Translations under genes and position numbers: made by a program | Part shown: positions 45,456 through 57,984 of the stretch, piece by piece | Layout of the letters: every line of letters starts with the position of its first letter | Position numbering within the stretch: position 1 is the stretch's first letter | Notes under the pieces: generated by a model | What the model was told of the DNA's origin: nothing | What the model saw: only the letters and a program-made list of their open reading frames with translations | The model's database searches: none | DNA from: Heterohyrax brucei | Lineage: Eukaryota; Chordata; Mammalia; Hyracoidea; Procaviidae | DNA: 64,000 bases | NCBI GenBank assembly: GCA_028571685.1 | Contig: CM053141.1 | Span: 55,736,333-55,800,332 of the forward strand | Reading direction: 5' to 3'

Positions 45456-46618
45456 AATGAAGAAGACTAGATCTCTATAAACCATTAATCCATTTTTACA
45501 GGAATCATCAAATGGTCAGACCATAACACCAATTCACCTTATTACTAGAGACCAAAATCCAAATTAGAAAAACCCCGTAGTTCACTTGCCACTTTGAATC
45601 CTGACTCTGGGAGTCAGAAAGAGATTTGCCACACTAACACATGAGGTTCACCAGCTTTGTGGTGAAGAAGTTTGCCTGGCTGCATTTCGTGAATCTGTTG
45701 GGTTTCTCCATGGGATGCCCAAAGAGGTTAATAAAGGATCCCCCCAACCAAAAGTAAGATAGTGAGCATGTGTTATTGTATTTATATGATATGAAGCAAT
45801 CAGATGTTACCACCAGTACAAAGGAAAAGTCAAAGCAGCTCGCTTTTATGTGGAGTGAAAGAATGTTGAGATGAATTGCAAATACAGATAAAGCAGGCTT
45901 TTGTTTGTTTTGTGCAAGTCAGTTACACCTTAAAAGAGTTGTAAAATGGCTCGGAGACAATGGAGGGGTTAGACTTAATAATCTGATGGTGAGTGCTTTA
46001 GACAGTGCATAGTGTTCCATTAACACACAGCTCTGATAGACCTTTCCTTCCACCTCTAGTCCCTGGTGTTAGCTGTCTTGTGGCCAGTGATTTGTTACAC
46101 TTGATTGCTAAGACTTGAGAGATGTATTCCTTGTATCTCCTTTTGCAACTCTGAATTAATTTTTTCATAGCAACAGTGTTGCACATGGTTCATAAATGAA
46201 TTTGCTAGTATGTTATGGGTTAAATAAGATTCTGAAAATTTCTGTACATAGACCACACCCTAGACCAACTACATCAAAATATGTGTGATTTTTGGACACC
46301 AACCGTCTTACATAGTTTCTAGAGAAATGTTCTAAATTTCTAATAACTGACATTCAAATATACTTTTGGAACACAAAACCTCTTGGTTTGTTTTGTAGCA
46401 AATTCTGAATAGTGTTGTTTCAGTTACTGTAATACTTGTGATAATACTACATAGCAACTATATTATTTGAAAGGCAAAACATTTGTTTTTTTAAATTTTT
46501 GAGAGGTAGGGCAGCTGTAGGGTGTCACTAATCTAATATGTATGTCATGTGCCTCATGTTTTCACCTTTTTTGCTTGTTTAAATAAATTTATATTATTTT
46601 GGTGCAAAAAATTGTTTT
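45456..46618. other. Unannotated intron 4 sequence
   Basis: No repeat family or coding signal recognised. Confidence 0.5.
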
Positions 46619-46623
46619 ACCAG

Positions 46624-47097
46624 TGTCTTAGTCATCTAGTACTACTCCAGCAGATATACGATGAGTGGACAGCTTTAAAAAGAAAAATTTTGTTTGTCAC
46701 AGTACAGTATGCTAAAAGTCCAAATTCATGATGTCCACTGTGAAGTAAACTCCTTGCACTGTATCAGTCTTTGGTCATGGTGCATCTTGGTGCAGGAACC
46801 TCAGGTCTGAAGGACATACTCTTCTCCCAGTGCTGCTTTCTCAGTGCTAAGAGGTTCCCAATTCTCTGCTTCATTCTTTTTTTATCTCCCGTAGGATGAA
46901 AGGATAAAAAGTGGTGCTAGCCACACTCTTAGCAAGGGTGTTGCAGTCCCATTCTAATCCTCTCTTAACATAATCATCCTATTAGCCACAGCCAGAGAGT
47001 AGGATTTATAGCATAGGAAAATTGCAAAACATTGGGAATGATGGCCTAGCCAAATGGCTACACACATTTTTGAGGGGACACAATTCAATCCATGGCT
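46624..47097 (-). repeat. Solo MaLR-type LTR, minus strand, with 5-bp TSD
   Basis: TGTCTTAGTCATCTAGTACT at the left and GGGGACACAATTCAATCCAT at the right. ACCAG flanks both sides (46619-46623 and 47098-47102). No internal region, so a recombined solo LTR. Confidence 0.9.
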
Positions 47098-47102
47098 ACC
47101 AG

Positions 47103-49385
47103 TATATCAAAAACACTGTTATTTCTGTATAGTCATTTTTTTTAATAAAGGATCTGAGAGAATTTTAAATTATTCTGAGCTTCCTTCCTCCAGCCTTCCT
47201 TGACCCCCTTAGGTACTTGGGGAATTTCAACATAAAGGAACTTTTAAATTTATGAAAAGCTATTTTTCCTTCCAGTTCAAAAATAATTAGTACAAGTCTT
47301 TGGGAAGGTCTTGCTCTCAACCAAGCACAGTATGGATACACAGTCTGGTGTAGAATCTTGAATCTGTCCAAGTAACTATGTACCTGGCATTGGCCTCCCA
47401 GAGACTCTGCTATATTGATCCCATGCCTTGGTTAGGAATGGCTGTCATTTATGTTAATTCATGCCAAATTATGTGGTGGTTCTTGTTTTGTGCCCAACTG
47501 AGAGTAGGAAAAATCATTAAGCTGTTCACTCCTGAACGAATGACAAGGTTTAAGGTTAGGTTGTTAGAGAAGAAGACCTTTCACATGACTTAAATCAAGG
47601 TTACTACAGGAAAACATTTCATCAGTAATAATGAACTGATGAATATTTATATTTTTGCATTAATTAACAGCAAATAACTTGGACTGTATATAAAAATGAA
47701 TGGAATTTTCTGTCTCATACATGGAATTCATAAGTTAATTGTTGTGGTTTGGTTTTGTTCACAGGATTGTTTTTTTTAACTTCAGTGGCATTTGAAAAGA
47801 TTACATCAGACATTCAGATCATTGGAAATAGAATATCCCAGCCACAGTCTGGGATTTGCAAAATAAACTGGCATGCTTCTGAAAAAGAAATTGGGCATAG
47901 GATATTACAGATCACATTTTAAGTTTACTATAGCATTTGCCAGAGGTACTTCTCTGATACTGAGGCTTAAAGTTCAAAATATTTTTTGTGAAAGCATTCC
48001 AGTGTGTGAAACACCAAAGGCAGCCAGCTTCTCATCATTTAGGTGCTGGTTGTTGGATTTGTGGCTAATCCATGCCATATGGCTGCTCTCCTCAGTGGGA
48101 AGTGACGGCAGCCCTGGGAGCTTTACCCCATCCCTAGGGCAGCTGTCTTGGACACAGTTGCTTTGATCTTCTTCTGCAGCACAGCTGGGAAGAGTAAGGG
48201 CTGGTTTTCAGTGTCCTAACGGGACAACATATGGGACCATTGTCAGTGTAGACTACACCTTGATTTTTATAGAAGTATTTTTCAGAGAGAAAGAATGCAG
48301 GCATTTTCATTTCCTTAATCTCACTCAGAAAGATGAATATATTTCTTTAAAAGCAAACTTATTTTTAGGGTTGAAGAAGACCTTCTATGGCAATTAAAAC
48401 ATTTAACAAGTAAGATTCCATTCTTAATTTTCTTTCTGTTTTTTGTAAGTTATATTGCGTTTTTTCTTTTTAGGAACAGATTTCAAATGTAACTTACCTC
48501 ATTATAAAAGACAGATGTTTTACACTCTTTCAAGTATTGTTATTCCTACAGATATTTTATGTTTTTAGCGATTATACTGCTCTACCAATCTAAAAAGTTA
48601 ACTTGAAAAAGATCAAAGTATGAAGTCTAATGGCACCAGTAAATTTGTCCACTTTAGGGTAGGCACTTTGGAGGGGTACTTGGAAATGTGGCCAGATTCT
48701 TAATAATATTGTAAAAAGGAGCAACTTTCCATTATAACGTCACCTCTACACAGTAGGAAAGTTCCTGAGTGATGGGCAGAAACTCTGTAGACTCTGACTT
48801 TGGGTTAAGTTTCTGTCATGAACTGTTGTCACCCTTTCTTAGACCTTTCTTTACTTTTTAGTTAATCAGAGAAGCATAGTTGCTTGCAAAACTTTGGGAA
48901 CAAGGTTGTTTTCTTTCAGAAAAACGTGAGGGAAAGAAACTTTGCCTGTATACCCTAAAAATCCTGGGTAGTGGTTGTGATAGAGCAGCATTATTGTTAC
49001 AGTTCCCTAAGTTTCTACGATGAGTATTTTTGTTTATTTTTTTCATAGGGTGTTTTGCCCATCCGCATTCCAATCCCTATAATGACACTTCTGTTTATTG
49101 TTGTTATCACCATCAACAGCAACTATAATCTGACTCACAATTCCCAAGAGCCAGCTCACTCCTTAGTTACTAGGAGAAAACCTAAACCAGTTGTTCTTTT
49201 ATGTGTACAAAACCCCCAGTCTGCTCACACTGCAGTGACCCTGACAGCATTTTGAGGCTACAGAGCTAGAGCAGATAATAGAACTATGTCTGAGTTCTGA
49301 GCAGTTAAAAAAAAATTCCTTTTCTCCCTGGTGATTGAAAGACATAATAACTGAGAGAATCATTGTCAGGGACTTGTTTGTGTAT
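47103..49385. other. Unannotated intron 4 sequence (2.3 kb)
   Basis: The longest repeat-free stretch I see in the intron. Small ORFs have no recognisable motif. An A run of about 27 nt follows at its right edge. Confidence 0.5.
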
Positions 49386-49386
49386 A

Positions 49387-49390
<4 letters not shown>

Positions 49391-49417
<27 letters not shown>

Positions 49418-49418
49418 C
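49391..49418. repeat. Poly(A) run (about 27 nt)
   Basis: An uninterrupted A tract directly precedes the reversed tail of the next SINE; likely a length-variable microsatellite. Confidence 0.9.
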
Positions 49419-49419
49419 T

Positions 49420-49613
49420 TGTTGCAGTCAAGTTGACCCCAATTCATAGTGACCCTATTTGTTGCAGAGCAGAGTTGCTCTTTAGGGTTTTCTTGGCTGT
49501 GAACTTCACAGATGCAGATCATCAGGCCTTTCTTCCGTAGCACTGCTGGATGGGTTCACACCGTCAGCCTTTAAGTTGGCAGCCAGTCAGAAGCCACTTG
49601 TATCACCCAGGAC
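49420..49613 (-). mobile_element. AfroSINE, long variant, minus strand
   Basis: TTGTTGCAGTCAAGTTGACC tail, GGTTTTCTTGGCTGTGAAC insert, and GGATGGGTTCACACCGTCAG plus AGTTGGCAGCCAG head. Confidence 0.82.
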
Positions 49614-50039
49614 ACTTTCATGTATGGTACATGTTCCTAAATATTTGTAGGTGATTTTTCCCTTCTTCAGGTCGTCTCATGTGCCTTTATTGGACTGGAG
49701 GGAACATGGGCTCTGTCATCCTGCAGTTACCAGTGCTCCTAGAGGCCTTGTGTAACTTGCCAGTGATCATTATAACCAGATAGTCAAAGATCGTACACTA
49801 GAAACCATTTCCTTCTTTCACAGCTGGTGGGGAACGTATGGGGAATCCAATGTTTATTTTCTGGAGATTCTTAGAAAACAGTCTTTTCAACGTTTTAAAA
49901 AGAAAAAAGTCACAACTTCACACAGATTGAAAAGAAATAGATAAAATAGATAAAAATTGGAATTATACAATATTTTAGAAGAAATGCCTTTTTGTTTATG
50001 AAGTGCATAGATTTAACGTTAGTTGGGTCAGAAGTCCTT
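49614..50039. other. Unannotated intron 4 sequence
   Basis: Nothing recognised. Confidence 0.45.
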
Positions 50040-50230
50040 GTTTTGCCCTTTAGTATCTGTGTAACTTTGAGCTGCTTGTTTATCTTGTGTATACTGTGTT
50101 CTTCCGCATAAGTAAACATAAAATCAGGATAAATATCGTGCCTGCTTCATAAAGGCAAGAAGTGATAAACTCTAGAGCATACATTTAAAGTACTTAGCAC
50201 AGAGCTTAGAAATGCCAGATATTGTCTCCT
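50040..50230 (+). mobile_element. MIR SINE, ancient
   Basis: TATCTGTGTAACTTTGAGC, CATAAAATCAGGATAAATATC, GTGCCTGCTTCATAAAGG and AGTACTTAGCACAGAGC follow MIR order. Confidence 0.65.
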
Positions 50231-50249
50231 GCACTTGCCGTTCTCTCTA

Positions 50250-50580
50250 ACTAGAAGTTCTTTTCTCAGATAACTTACTCTGATCTCATTTACTGTGACC
50301 TCACTCAGATATTTACTCAGATGTTATCAGGGAGTGCTCCCCAATTTGCCCTGTCTAAAACATTTTCTCCTTAGTAGTGAATCACATACATTATTTTTAA
50401 AACTTATTTGTTGCTAATTTCAAACCTAATATATTATGCACTTGTTAATTTTTCTCTCCCTCCTAACATCAAGTAGTACAGAAATCTTTTGTTTGTCATA
50501 TTCACTGCTTTAACTTCAGTGCCCCAAACTGCCTATCGCAGTGTAAGCAATCAACAATATTTATTAAATAAATAGAAAAA
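50250..50580 (+). mobile_element. L2 LINE 3' end, ancient
   Basis: ACTCAGATGTTATCAGGGAG, TATTCACTGCTTTAACTTCAG and terminal CAATATTTATTAAATAAAT correspond to the L2 3' region. Confidence 0.65.
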
Positions 50581-51067
50581 TTCAGTAAATATTGTTGTTA
50601 TTGTTAGGCCGGCTTCACTGATTTGAGTATATTTTGTAAATCTCAGCAACATTTGCTGATTAATGTAGGAAGTGTTTGAGGAATTTATAAAGTTCAGATT
50701 AAGTTATGCTCAGTCATGTTGACCTTCTTAATTTGCTTACTCAAACTCACTTCTATAATTAATAACTAGGTCAAGTTGTTATTGCTGGTTCCATTGAGAT
50801 GGCTCCCAGATACTTAAGTATATCAGAATGAAACATTGCCCCATTCTACAACATCTTCACAATCATTAACTATATCTAGAGTATCAAAAATTAAAGTTCA
50901 AAATGAATGGACTTCAATGTGATGAAATTTGATTTACAAGTATGCTTCACTTTATATAGAAAATATATTGCTAGGAATTTTAAATCAAATTCAGGAGAGA
51001 ATAATAGCTGAATATTTACTGCATGCTGACTATAAAAGTAAGCATACCACCTATAAGTACTATAGAT
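50581..51067. other. Unannotated intron 4 sequence
   Basis: Nothing recognised. Confidence 0.45.
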
Positions 51068-51245
51068 AGTAGTTAAAGGCACAAGCTCGAGAATCATGTA
51101 TTTAAATTCTGATTCTCCCCTTCCTAGCTGAGTGACCTTGTGCTAATAACCTTCCCACACCTCACTTCTCTCAGCTGTACAAAGGGAATAATATTCATGT
51201 AAAGGTTTTATAAAAATACTTTTCTCATAGAAGTCATTAAAAGAT
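51068..51245 (+). mobile_element. MIR SINE, ancient, well preserved
   Basis: TAGTTAAAGGCACAAGCTC, AAATTCTGATTCTCCCC, AGCTGAGTGACCTTGTGC and CAGCTGTACAAAGGGAATAA match head, core and tail of MIR. Confidence 0.85.
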
Positions 51246-51667
51246 TGTCAGGGGCTGTCCAGTACTTTACACTAATTTATTTAATCTGCATGACTTTATG
51301 AAATAGATACTGTTATTGTACCTGTCTTTATATGCTTACAAGTTTAAGTTCTATTAAATTAACATAAGCTTCGTAGATTTTTTTTTTTTTTAAATAAGAA
51401 AGTGCTTAACATTTTTCTCTGTTCTTCAAAAGTAAGAATGGGTTGACCAGATGAATTAAATCAGTCTTTTCTCTCCTGAATTCTGATTTTTCATTTATGT
51501 TTTAAAAACACTTACTTGCTTTCATATTTTCTTATTTCCTTATAGCTGCAAATGGGCTTTCTTAGAAGGTCAAGTAATTTATAAGGATCACCTCAAAGCT
51601 GATTATAGTGAGGCAGAGGTTAGAGATGTGACAAATGTCTAACTTTTCCAAGCTGCTGTGTCACTCC
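51246..51667. other. Unannotated intron 4 sequence
   Basis: A short T run at about 51379. Nothing else recognised. Confidence 0.45.
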
Positions 51668-51668
51668 A

Positions 51669-51838
51669 GAAACCCTGGTGGTGTAAGTAGTTAAGTACTG
51701 TGGCTGCTAACCAGAGAGTTGGCAGTACAGATCTGCCAGGCATTCCATGGAAGCTCTGTGAGGCAGCTTTCCTCGGTCCTATAGGGTCACTATGAGTTGA
51801 AATTGACTCAACAGCAGTGCATTGCTGTTTTGGTTCTG
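51669..51838 (+). mobile_element. AfroSINE, full length
   Basis: GAAACCCTGGTGGTGTAAGT head, GTTGGCAGTACAGATCTGCC, CTATAGGGTCACTATGAGTT and TTGCTGTTTTGG tail. Confidence 0.93.
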
Positions 51839-52542
51839 GTGCCACTCTGTCATTTTGAACATCAGCTTCTAGGTCTTGCCTCAGTACTTTACTTTCCCGT
51901 CTGTTTTTGGATTCCATGATTTACTGCAACACCTCATAGAATTCACAAATACAAACCACATAAACAAAGTGGTTGTAGAGGCAGACAAATCTCAGATTTG
52001 GGGGTCAGGCATAGATTTGTTGCTGGACCTCAGTCTCTGCCCAAAGGTATTGTGCTTTCTTGCTCCGTGGGCCAGGAAGCCCACTGCACTATCCCCTGTG
52101 AGTCTCTGCTGCAAGTTTCTGTTATGGGTCTCCTTTGGTGGCAGTAGGCTCTCCTTTGTGCTCTTGAATTGGCTTTCTTTTAAACAAAACTGATGAGTCC
52201 CCTAGGTGGACCACAATTATCTCATGTGCACAGCCCCACCCAGTCACAAGGGTGACAGTCACAAGACCAGGGCTCTAAAGGCCACACTCGGTTAATTGCA
52301 CTGCAAAGGTCAATAGAGTTTTAACAATGGATATGTAATTTACTTAGGGAAAATTAGTTTGGAGTATTCAGTTAAATGTTGCTAATCTGGCATCATCTTC
52401 CTTTTTCAGACACTGATGGAAGCAGTAATTGTAGTATACTTCCATAATTTGAGTTACCAGTAGGTTTTGCTTTTGGTGCAAACTTGAATTTTAGCCTAGG
52501 GGCTTCATAGACATAAGCCTTGTGGCTGGCTAGTGGTTCTCA
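51839..52542. other. Unannotated intron 4 sequence
   Basis: Contains a somewhat CT-rich segment (51990-52190). No family or exon recognised. Confidence 0.45.
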
Positions 52543-52710
52543 GGAAGCCCTGGTGGTGTAATGATTAAGTGCTATGTTTGCTAACCAAAAGATTGGCTGT
52601 TCAAATCTGCCAGGTGCTCCTTGGAAACTCTGTGGAGCAGTTATGTTCTGTCCATTAGGTTCACTATGAGCTGGAATCATCTCGATGCCATTGGGTTTTG
52701 TGAGTGTGGT
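52543..52710 (+). mobile_element. AfroSINE at the edge of an hAT fossil
   Basis: GAAGCCCTGGTGGTGTAATG head, AACCAAAAGATTGGCTGTTC and CACTATGAGCTGGAATCATC tail. TAGTGGTTCTCA before and TAGTGTTTTTCA after could be a decayed target duplication. Confidence 0.92.
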
Positions 52711-52920
52711 TTAGTGTTTTTCAAAATTGTATGCATAAATATATCCTGAGGAGGACAGTTAAAAATGCATGTTCCCCTGGCCCACCCAGAATTGTGATCC
52801 TGTAGGCCTTTGATGAGGCCCAAGAATTTGCATTCCTATCAAATACTTCCTTGTTGATTTTCATGACTGTACCTCTCAAGACAGTGTTGAACAAGTTTTG
52901 ATCAGTAGTTTGTCAAGGAC
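52711..52920. mobile_element. hAT-Charlie type nonautonomous element (MER5/MER20-like), ancient
   Basis: AGTGTTTTTCAAAATTGTAT, TTAAAAATGCATGTTCCCC, TGGCCCACCCAGA and GGCCCAAGAATTTGCATT follow the consensus order of these small palindromic hAT elements. Confidence 0.7.
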
Positions 52921-53505
<585 letters not shown>

Positions 53506-53565
53506 ATTGGCACAAACTATATCTTGTACTTGACTGTGAATAAAGTCAGCTGTGCAGTATTTATA
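53506..53565 (+). terminator. NDUFS4: NDUFS4 3' UTR and poly(A) signal
   Basis: A short 3' UTR follows the stop codon. A canonical AATAAA lies at 53539-53544, with a cleavage site expected about 15-25 bases later near the TGCAGTATTTATAG stretch. A second AATAAA at about 53597 could be an alternative signal. The short UTR matches the compact 3' end of mammalian NDUFS4. Confidence 0.8.
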
Positions 53566-53907
53566 GTCCATGTATAATACATCTCTTAATCTCCTAATAA
53601 ATTTGACCTTTAAACTGCAAACACATTTTGTGATGTCTATTTAAAATGTTTTTTTGATGTCTCAAATTGAACATGGTACAAATTTCCTATATGTAGTGGA
53701 GACTTGAGGTAATCATACCTCTAGGAAATTTTGGTACGTATTATCTATTAAAAGGAATGCTTGAAATAGTATTTGTAAACTGCCAGCCATCATTATGAAA
53801 GTGCTGTCTTAGAAATTATTTTTGTTTAATTGTAAGTAGAGAAGTGCATGATACCATTAAAATTCTGCTTAACCTAAATCTGAATCTCGTTTTCAAAGTT
53901 CTTTAAT
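53566..53907. other. Sequence just downstream of NDUFS4
   Basis: AT-rich flank. Nothing recognised. Confidence 0.5.
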
Positions 53908-53909
53908 TA

Positions 53910-54045
53910 GAAGCCTTGGTGATGCAGTGGTTAACAACTATGGATGCTAGAAGGTTGGCAGTGGGGATCTACCAGCCACTCGCTAGATACCCTGCAGGGC
54001 AGTTCTGTTGTATTATAATGTCCCTATGAGTCTACGATAATGAAC
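53910..54045 (+). mobile_element. AfroSINE, diverged
   Basis: GAAGCCTTGGTGATGCAGTG head, AGAAGGTTGGCAGTGG, GATCTACCAGCCACTCGC and CCTATGAGTCTACG tail. Confidence 0.82.
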
Positions 54046-54279
54046 AGTGTTCCATACAGATTTCTACCCACAAATCAGCACTTACTGATAGTGAGGGGTT
54101 CGGGTGACTATTTTATATTATGAAACTGAAAGACTCAGAAAATGGAAATCAGCTCATTATTGGGGATTTTTGGTGTTATTGTTGTTTCTTGTAAATAGAA
54201 GAAGATACATACTTTTGTTTGTTAATCAACAGGTCATGGCATGTGAATTATTGAGCTCATACTTTTGCTAGTTCTTCAG

Positions 54280-54445
54280 TAAATACATACTAATCCTCAT
54301 AATAACCCTATTAGATAGGCCTGTTATTTTCTCTGTTTTGCAAATAAATCAAGGGTAGAGAGATTAAATAATCTGCTCAAGATCACACAAGCTCTCCTCA
54401 GTGCCAAAGTTAGAACTTGAACTTGTAGTCTGTACTGTTAATTAC
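54280..54445 (-). mobile_element. MIR SINE, ancient, minus strand
   Basis: CCTCATAATAACCCTATTAG, TGCTCAAGATCACACAAGC and TTAGAACTTGAACTTGTAG are the reverse of the MIR core. Confidence 0.78.
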
Positions 54446-55264
54446 TTTAGTTATAAAGAAATAGAGTTAGTCATTGGCAGATGATTTTTAGGGATTGCTA
54501 ATACATTTTGTGATGTTTCCAAAAATCATAAATATGTATTTCTCATGTTTGCATTTCACGAAAATGCTAGTAACCTAAGCCAACTTGAAACCAAAGAAAA
54601 TACATCAGAGTATAAATTTGTACAGTCTTGTTTTGAAGAGCATGTAAGCAATATTTTTCAAAATGTTAGCTGTATATCATTTATATCTAAAAATTCCTCT
54701 TTTAGGCAAAAAGCCTGTGTGTATATATTAGTATACAAGCACTACAGAATTGTATTTATTGGCTAATAAGTTGAAACAATCTAAATGTCTACTAAAAGAA
54801 ATTGTTAAATGAAGTATTATAGAACTATTTTTCAAAAACTTGAATTATGTGTACATGTTGATTTTTGATGATATGCAAGATACATTCTCAAGTTGGAAAG
54901 AAACAAGAATAATACATAGTATGTAGGGGCTAGGGATACGGCAGAGGCTTGGATTTATGCACCTAAAAAATGCTAGGTAAAGCACATGTGAAGCTATTAA
55001 CAGTGATTTCACTGGTTACCGTTGTTTGGGAAGAAGAAAAAGACATTTTAGCCTTTAGCTTACCTTTTATTTTAATAGTTATAAAAATATTGGTACAGTA
55101 ATCACCAATTCAACATTTTTCATTCAGGCAATTAATTGAAACCAGTTACGTCAGTCAGTCATGCAGCCATTACCAGCATCATTGCCATGTTTTCTATCAC
55201 CATAAACAAATACTCAGTATTAGCTCCTCTGAATCTTGCTCCTGAACATAGACTAGGTAAAGAT
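54446..55264. other. Unannotated intergenic sequence
   Basis: AT-rich, nothing recognised until RTE sequence begins. Confidence 0.45.
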
Positions 55265-57148
55265 AATGAAAGAAATGCTGAAGTAAAAGAACTGAACAGA
55301 AGATTTCAAAGGGCAGCTCAAGAAGGCAAAGTATTAAAATAACATGTATAAAACCAAAAGGGAAAGAACTTGTTTAGTATGTCTCAAACTGGAAAGAACT
55401 GAGGAAAAAAAAAAATTGCTTGCTTTACTAAAGGGTTCTGTGGACCAAAATTTGAACGATACAGAAAGTATCCAAAGAAGATAAAAAGAATACACAGAGT
55501 CACTATACCAAAAAGAATTGGTCAGCATTCAGCCATTTCAAAAAGTAGCATATGATAGAGAGCCAGTGGTATTGACGAAAGAAGTCCATGCTACATTGAA
55601 ACCACTGGTGAATAGCAGTGCTCCAGGAATTAAAGGAATGCCAGTTGAAATGATTCAGCAAACAGATACAACACTGAAAGTGCTCACTCGTGTATGACAA
55701 GAAATTTGGAAGCCAGGAACCTGGCCAAGCCACTGGAAGAGTGCCATATTCATGTTCATTCCAAAGAAAGGTGATTCAACAAAATATTGAAACTATCAAA
55801 TAATATTATTAATTACCTCTTGCAAGTAAAATAATGCTGACGATGATTCAGAAAGGGTTGCAGCAGTACCTTTGACAGGGGATTGCCAGAAATTAAAGCT
55901 GGATTCAGAAAAGGGTACGCAATCACGTGTATCATTGCTGATGGTCAGATGGCTTAGATGAAAGTCAACACCAGAAAGATGTGTTTACCTGTGTTGTACT
56001 GGCTATGCAGGAGGCATTCAACTGTGTGAATCAGAAGAAATTATGGATAACATTGCAAAGAATGGGAATTCCAGAACACTTAATTGCGGTCATGTGGAAC
56101 CTGTAGTAGACCAAGAGATAGTCCTTCAAACAGAACAAAGGGGTACTGCATGGTTTAAAAATCAGGAAAGGTATGTGTCAGTGTTTTATCCTTTCACCAT
56201 CATAGTTCATTCTGTATACTGAGCAAAATAATCTAAGAAGCTGTATTAAATGAAAAAGAATGGGACATCAGGATTGGTAGTAGACTCATGGAAAACCTGC
56301 AGATGACAGAACCTTACTTTCTGGAAGTGAGAGGACTTGAAGCACTTACTGATGAAGATCAAAGACAGCCTTCAGTGTGGATTACAGGAAGCAGAAGTCC
56401 TCATAACTGGACCAGTAAGCAACATCATGATAAATAAAGAATATTTTGAAGCTGTCGGTTTCATTTGACCTGGGTCCAAAATCATTGCCCATGGAAGCAC
56501 GTCAGGAAATCAGATGACATACTGAAATGGGCAGATCTGCTGCAAAAGACCTCCTTAAAGTGTTAAAAAGCAAAGATGTCACTTTGAGGACTGTGGTACT
56601 CTTGACTCAAAATATAAATCAGTTGCCATCAAGGTGATTCCAATTAGTAACAGCCTTAAGGAGAGAATAGAACTGTTCCATAGCATTTCCAAGGATTGGC
56701 TTGGGAATTTGAACTGCCATTCTTTTGGTTAGCAGTCAGTCTCTTAACTACTGTGCCATCAAGTTACAATATTTTTCATATTCATTATATGCATGTGAAA
56801 TCTGGATAGTGGATAAGAAAGGCCGGGGAAGTACTGGCAGCTTTGAATTATGGTGTTCATGCAGAATACTGGCTATACTATGGTTTATCAGAAGAAGAAC
56901 AAATCTGTCTTCAGTACAGCTGGAATGCACCGTGGAAGTAACAATGTTGAGACGCTGACTCGTGTACTTTGGATATGTTATCAGTAGAAATCAGTCCCTT
57001 GACAAGATGGATTTGACACAGTGGCTCCAACAACAAGCTGAAATGTAATAAGGATTGTGAGGATATTGCAGACTGAGCAGTGTTTCATACCTTTTTTTAT
57101 TTTAGTATGAATCATAACCCACTCAAGGGCACATAATAATAACACCCC
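55265..57148 (+). mobile_element. RTE (BovB-like) LINE, plus strand, 5' truncated, degenerate
   Basis: AAGTAAAAGAACTGAACAG, GGCAGCTCAAGAAGGCAAAG, CCAAAAAGAATTGGTCAGCA, RT-region words (GGGATTGCCAGAAATTAAAG), the C-terminal block TGGAACCTG...GACCAAGAGATAG, and a 3' end with GAATCATAACCCACTCAAGG and ATAATAATAAC repeats. Many stops. A SINE interrupts it at 56610. Confidence 0.85.
56610..56768 (-). mobile_element. AfroSINE, minus strand, inside RTE
   Basis: AATCAGTTGCCATCAAGGTG tail, GCATTTCCAAGGATTGG, GAATTTGAACTGCCATTC and TTAACTACTGTGCCATCAAG head. Confidence 0.9.
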
Positions 57149-57244
57149 CCAAAAATAAGAGAATAGTCTAGAAGACTTGAATTTTTATAGAATTTATGTC
57201 ATGCTAAGGAACTCTCTAATATTAATTTTCTAAGTCCTAAAATA

Positions 57245-57322
57245 GGACCCACAGTGGTGCAGGGGTCAGGTGCTCTTGTCCTGACCAATAGGTAGGAAGG
57301 ATGATGTGACAGTCTGTAACCA
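57245..57322 (+). mobile_element. AfroSINE head fragment
   Basis: GACCCACAGTGGTGCAGG, GGTGCTCTTGTCCTGACC and GATGTGACAGTCTGTAA. The 3' half is absent. Confidence 0.6.
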
Positions 57323-57395
57323 ACATTGGTGAATGGTGTCTGGGGTCTTAAAAGCTAGCAAGCTGCCATCTAAGCTACACCAGATGGTCCCAACC

Positions 57396-57984
57396 TGTTT
57401 TAGTCAGCTAGTACTGCTCTAACAGAAATACCACAAAATGGATGGCTTTAACAAAGGATAACTTATTCTTACATGGTCTAATAGGATACAAGTCCATGTT
57501 AAAGATGTCTGCTCCAGGTGAAGGCTTTCCCCCTTGTCGGCTCTGGAAGAAAGCCCAGTATTGCTTCAGTCTTTGTCCAGGGAGCATCTTCTGCAGGAAC
57601 CTCGGGTCTGAAGGATGTGCTCTTCTCCTGGTGGTGCTTTCTTGATGGTGTGAGGTTCCCAGTTCTCTGCTTGCTTCTTCCTTTTATCTCTTGTAGGACA
57701 AAAGGATTAAGGGTGGGGCAAGCCATACTCCAGGGAAACTCCCTTTACAGTGGAGCAGAGAGGTAATTCTATGAAGGGATTTACAGTCCTACCCTAATCC
57801 TTTAACATATAGCATAGGAAAATCACAAAATGGAGGACAATCACAGAATATTCGGGCTATATATTTTATATATTCTGTATAAGCAAAATATTATCACAAT
57901 TAAAAAACAAACATTGATAAACAATACATAACCCAGCCACATGGTTGCACATATTTTGGGGGGGACACAATTCAATCCATGACT
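57396..57984 (-). repeat. Solo MaLR-type LTR, minus strand, with 5-bp TSD and an internal foreign segment
   Basis: TGTTTTAGTCAGCTAGTACT at the left and GGGGACACAATTCAATCCAT at the right. CAACC duplicated at 57391-57395 and 57985-57989. Relative to sister LTRs it carries about 80 extra bases at 57855-57935. Confidence 0.9.
57871..57935 (+). repeat. 65-bp segment copied from, or shared with, 59722-59786
   Basis: Near-identical (I count 62 of 65) to 59722-59786, including AAGCAAAATATTATCACAAT and AAACATTGATAAACAAT. Absent from the sister LTRs. Confidence 0.85.
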
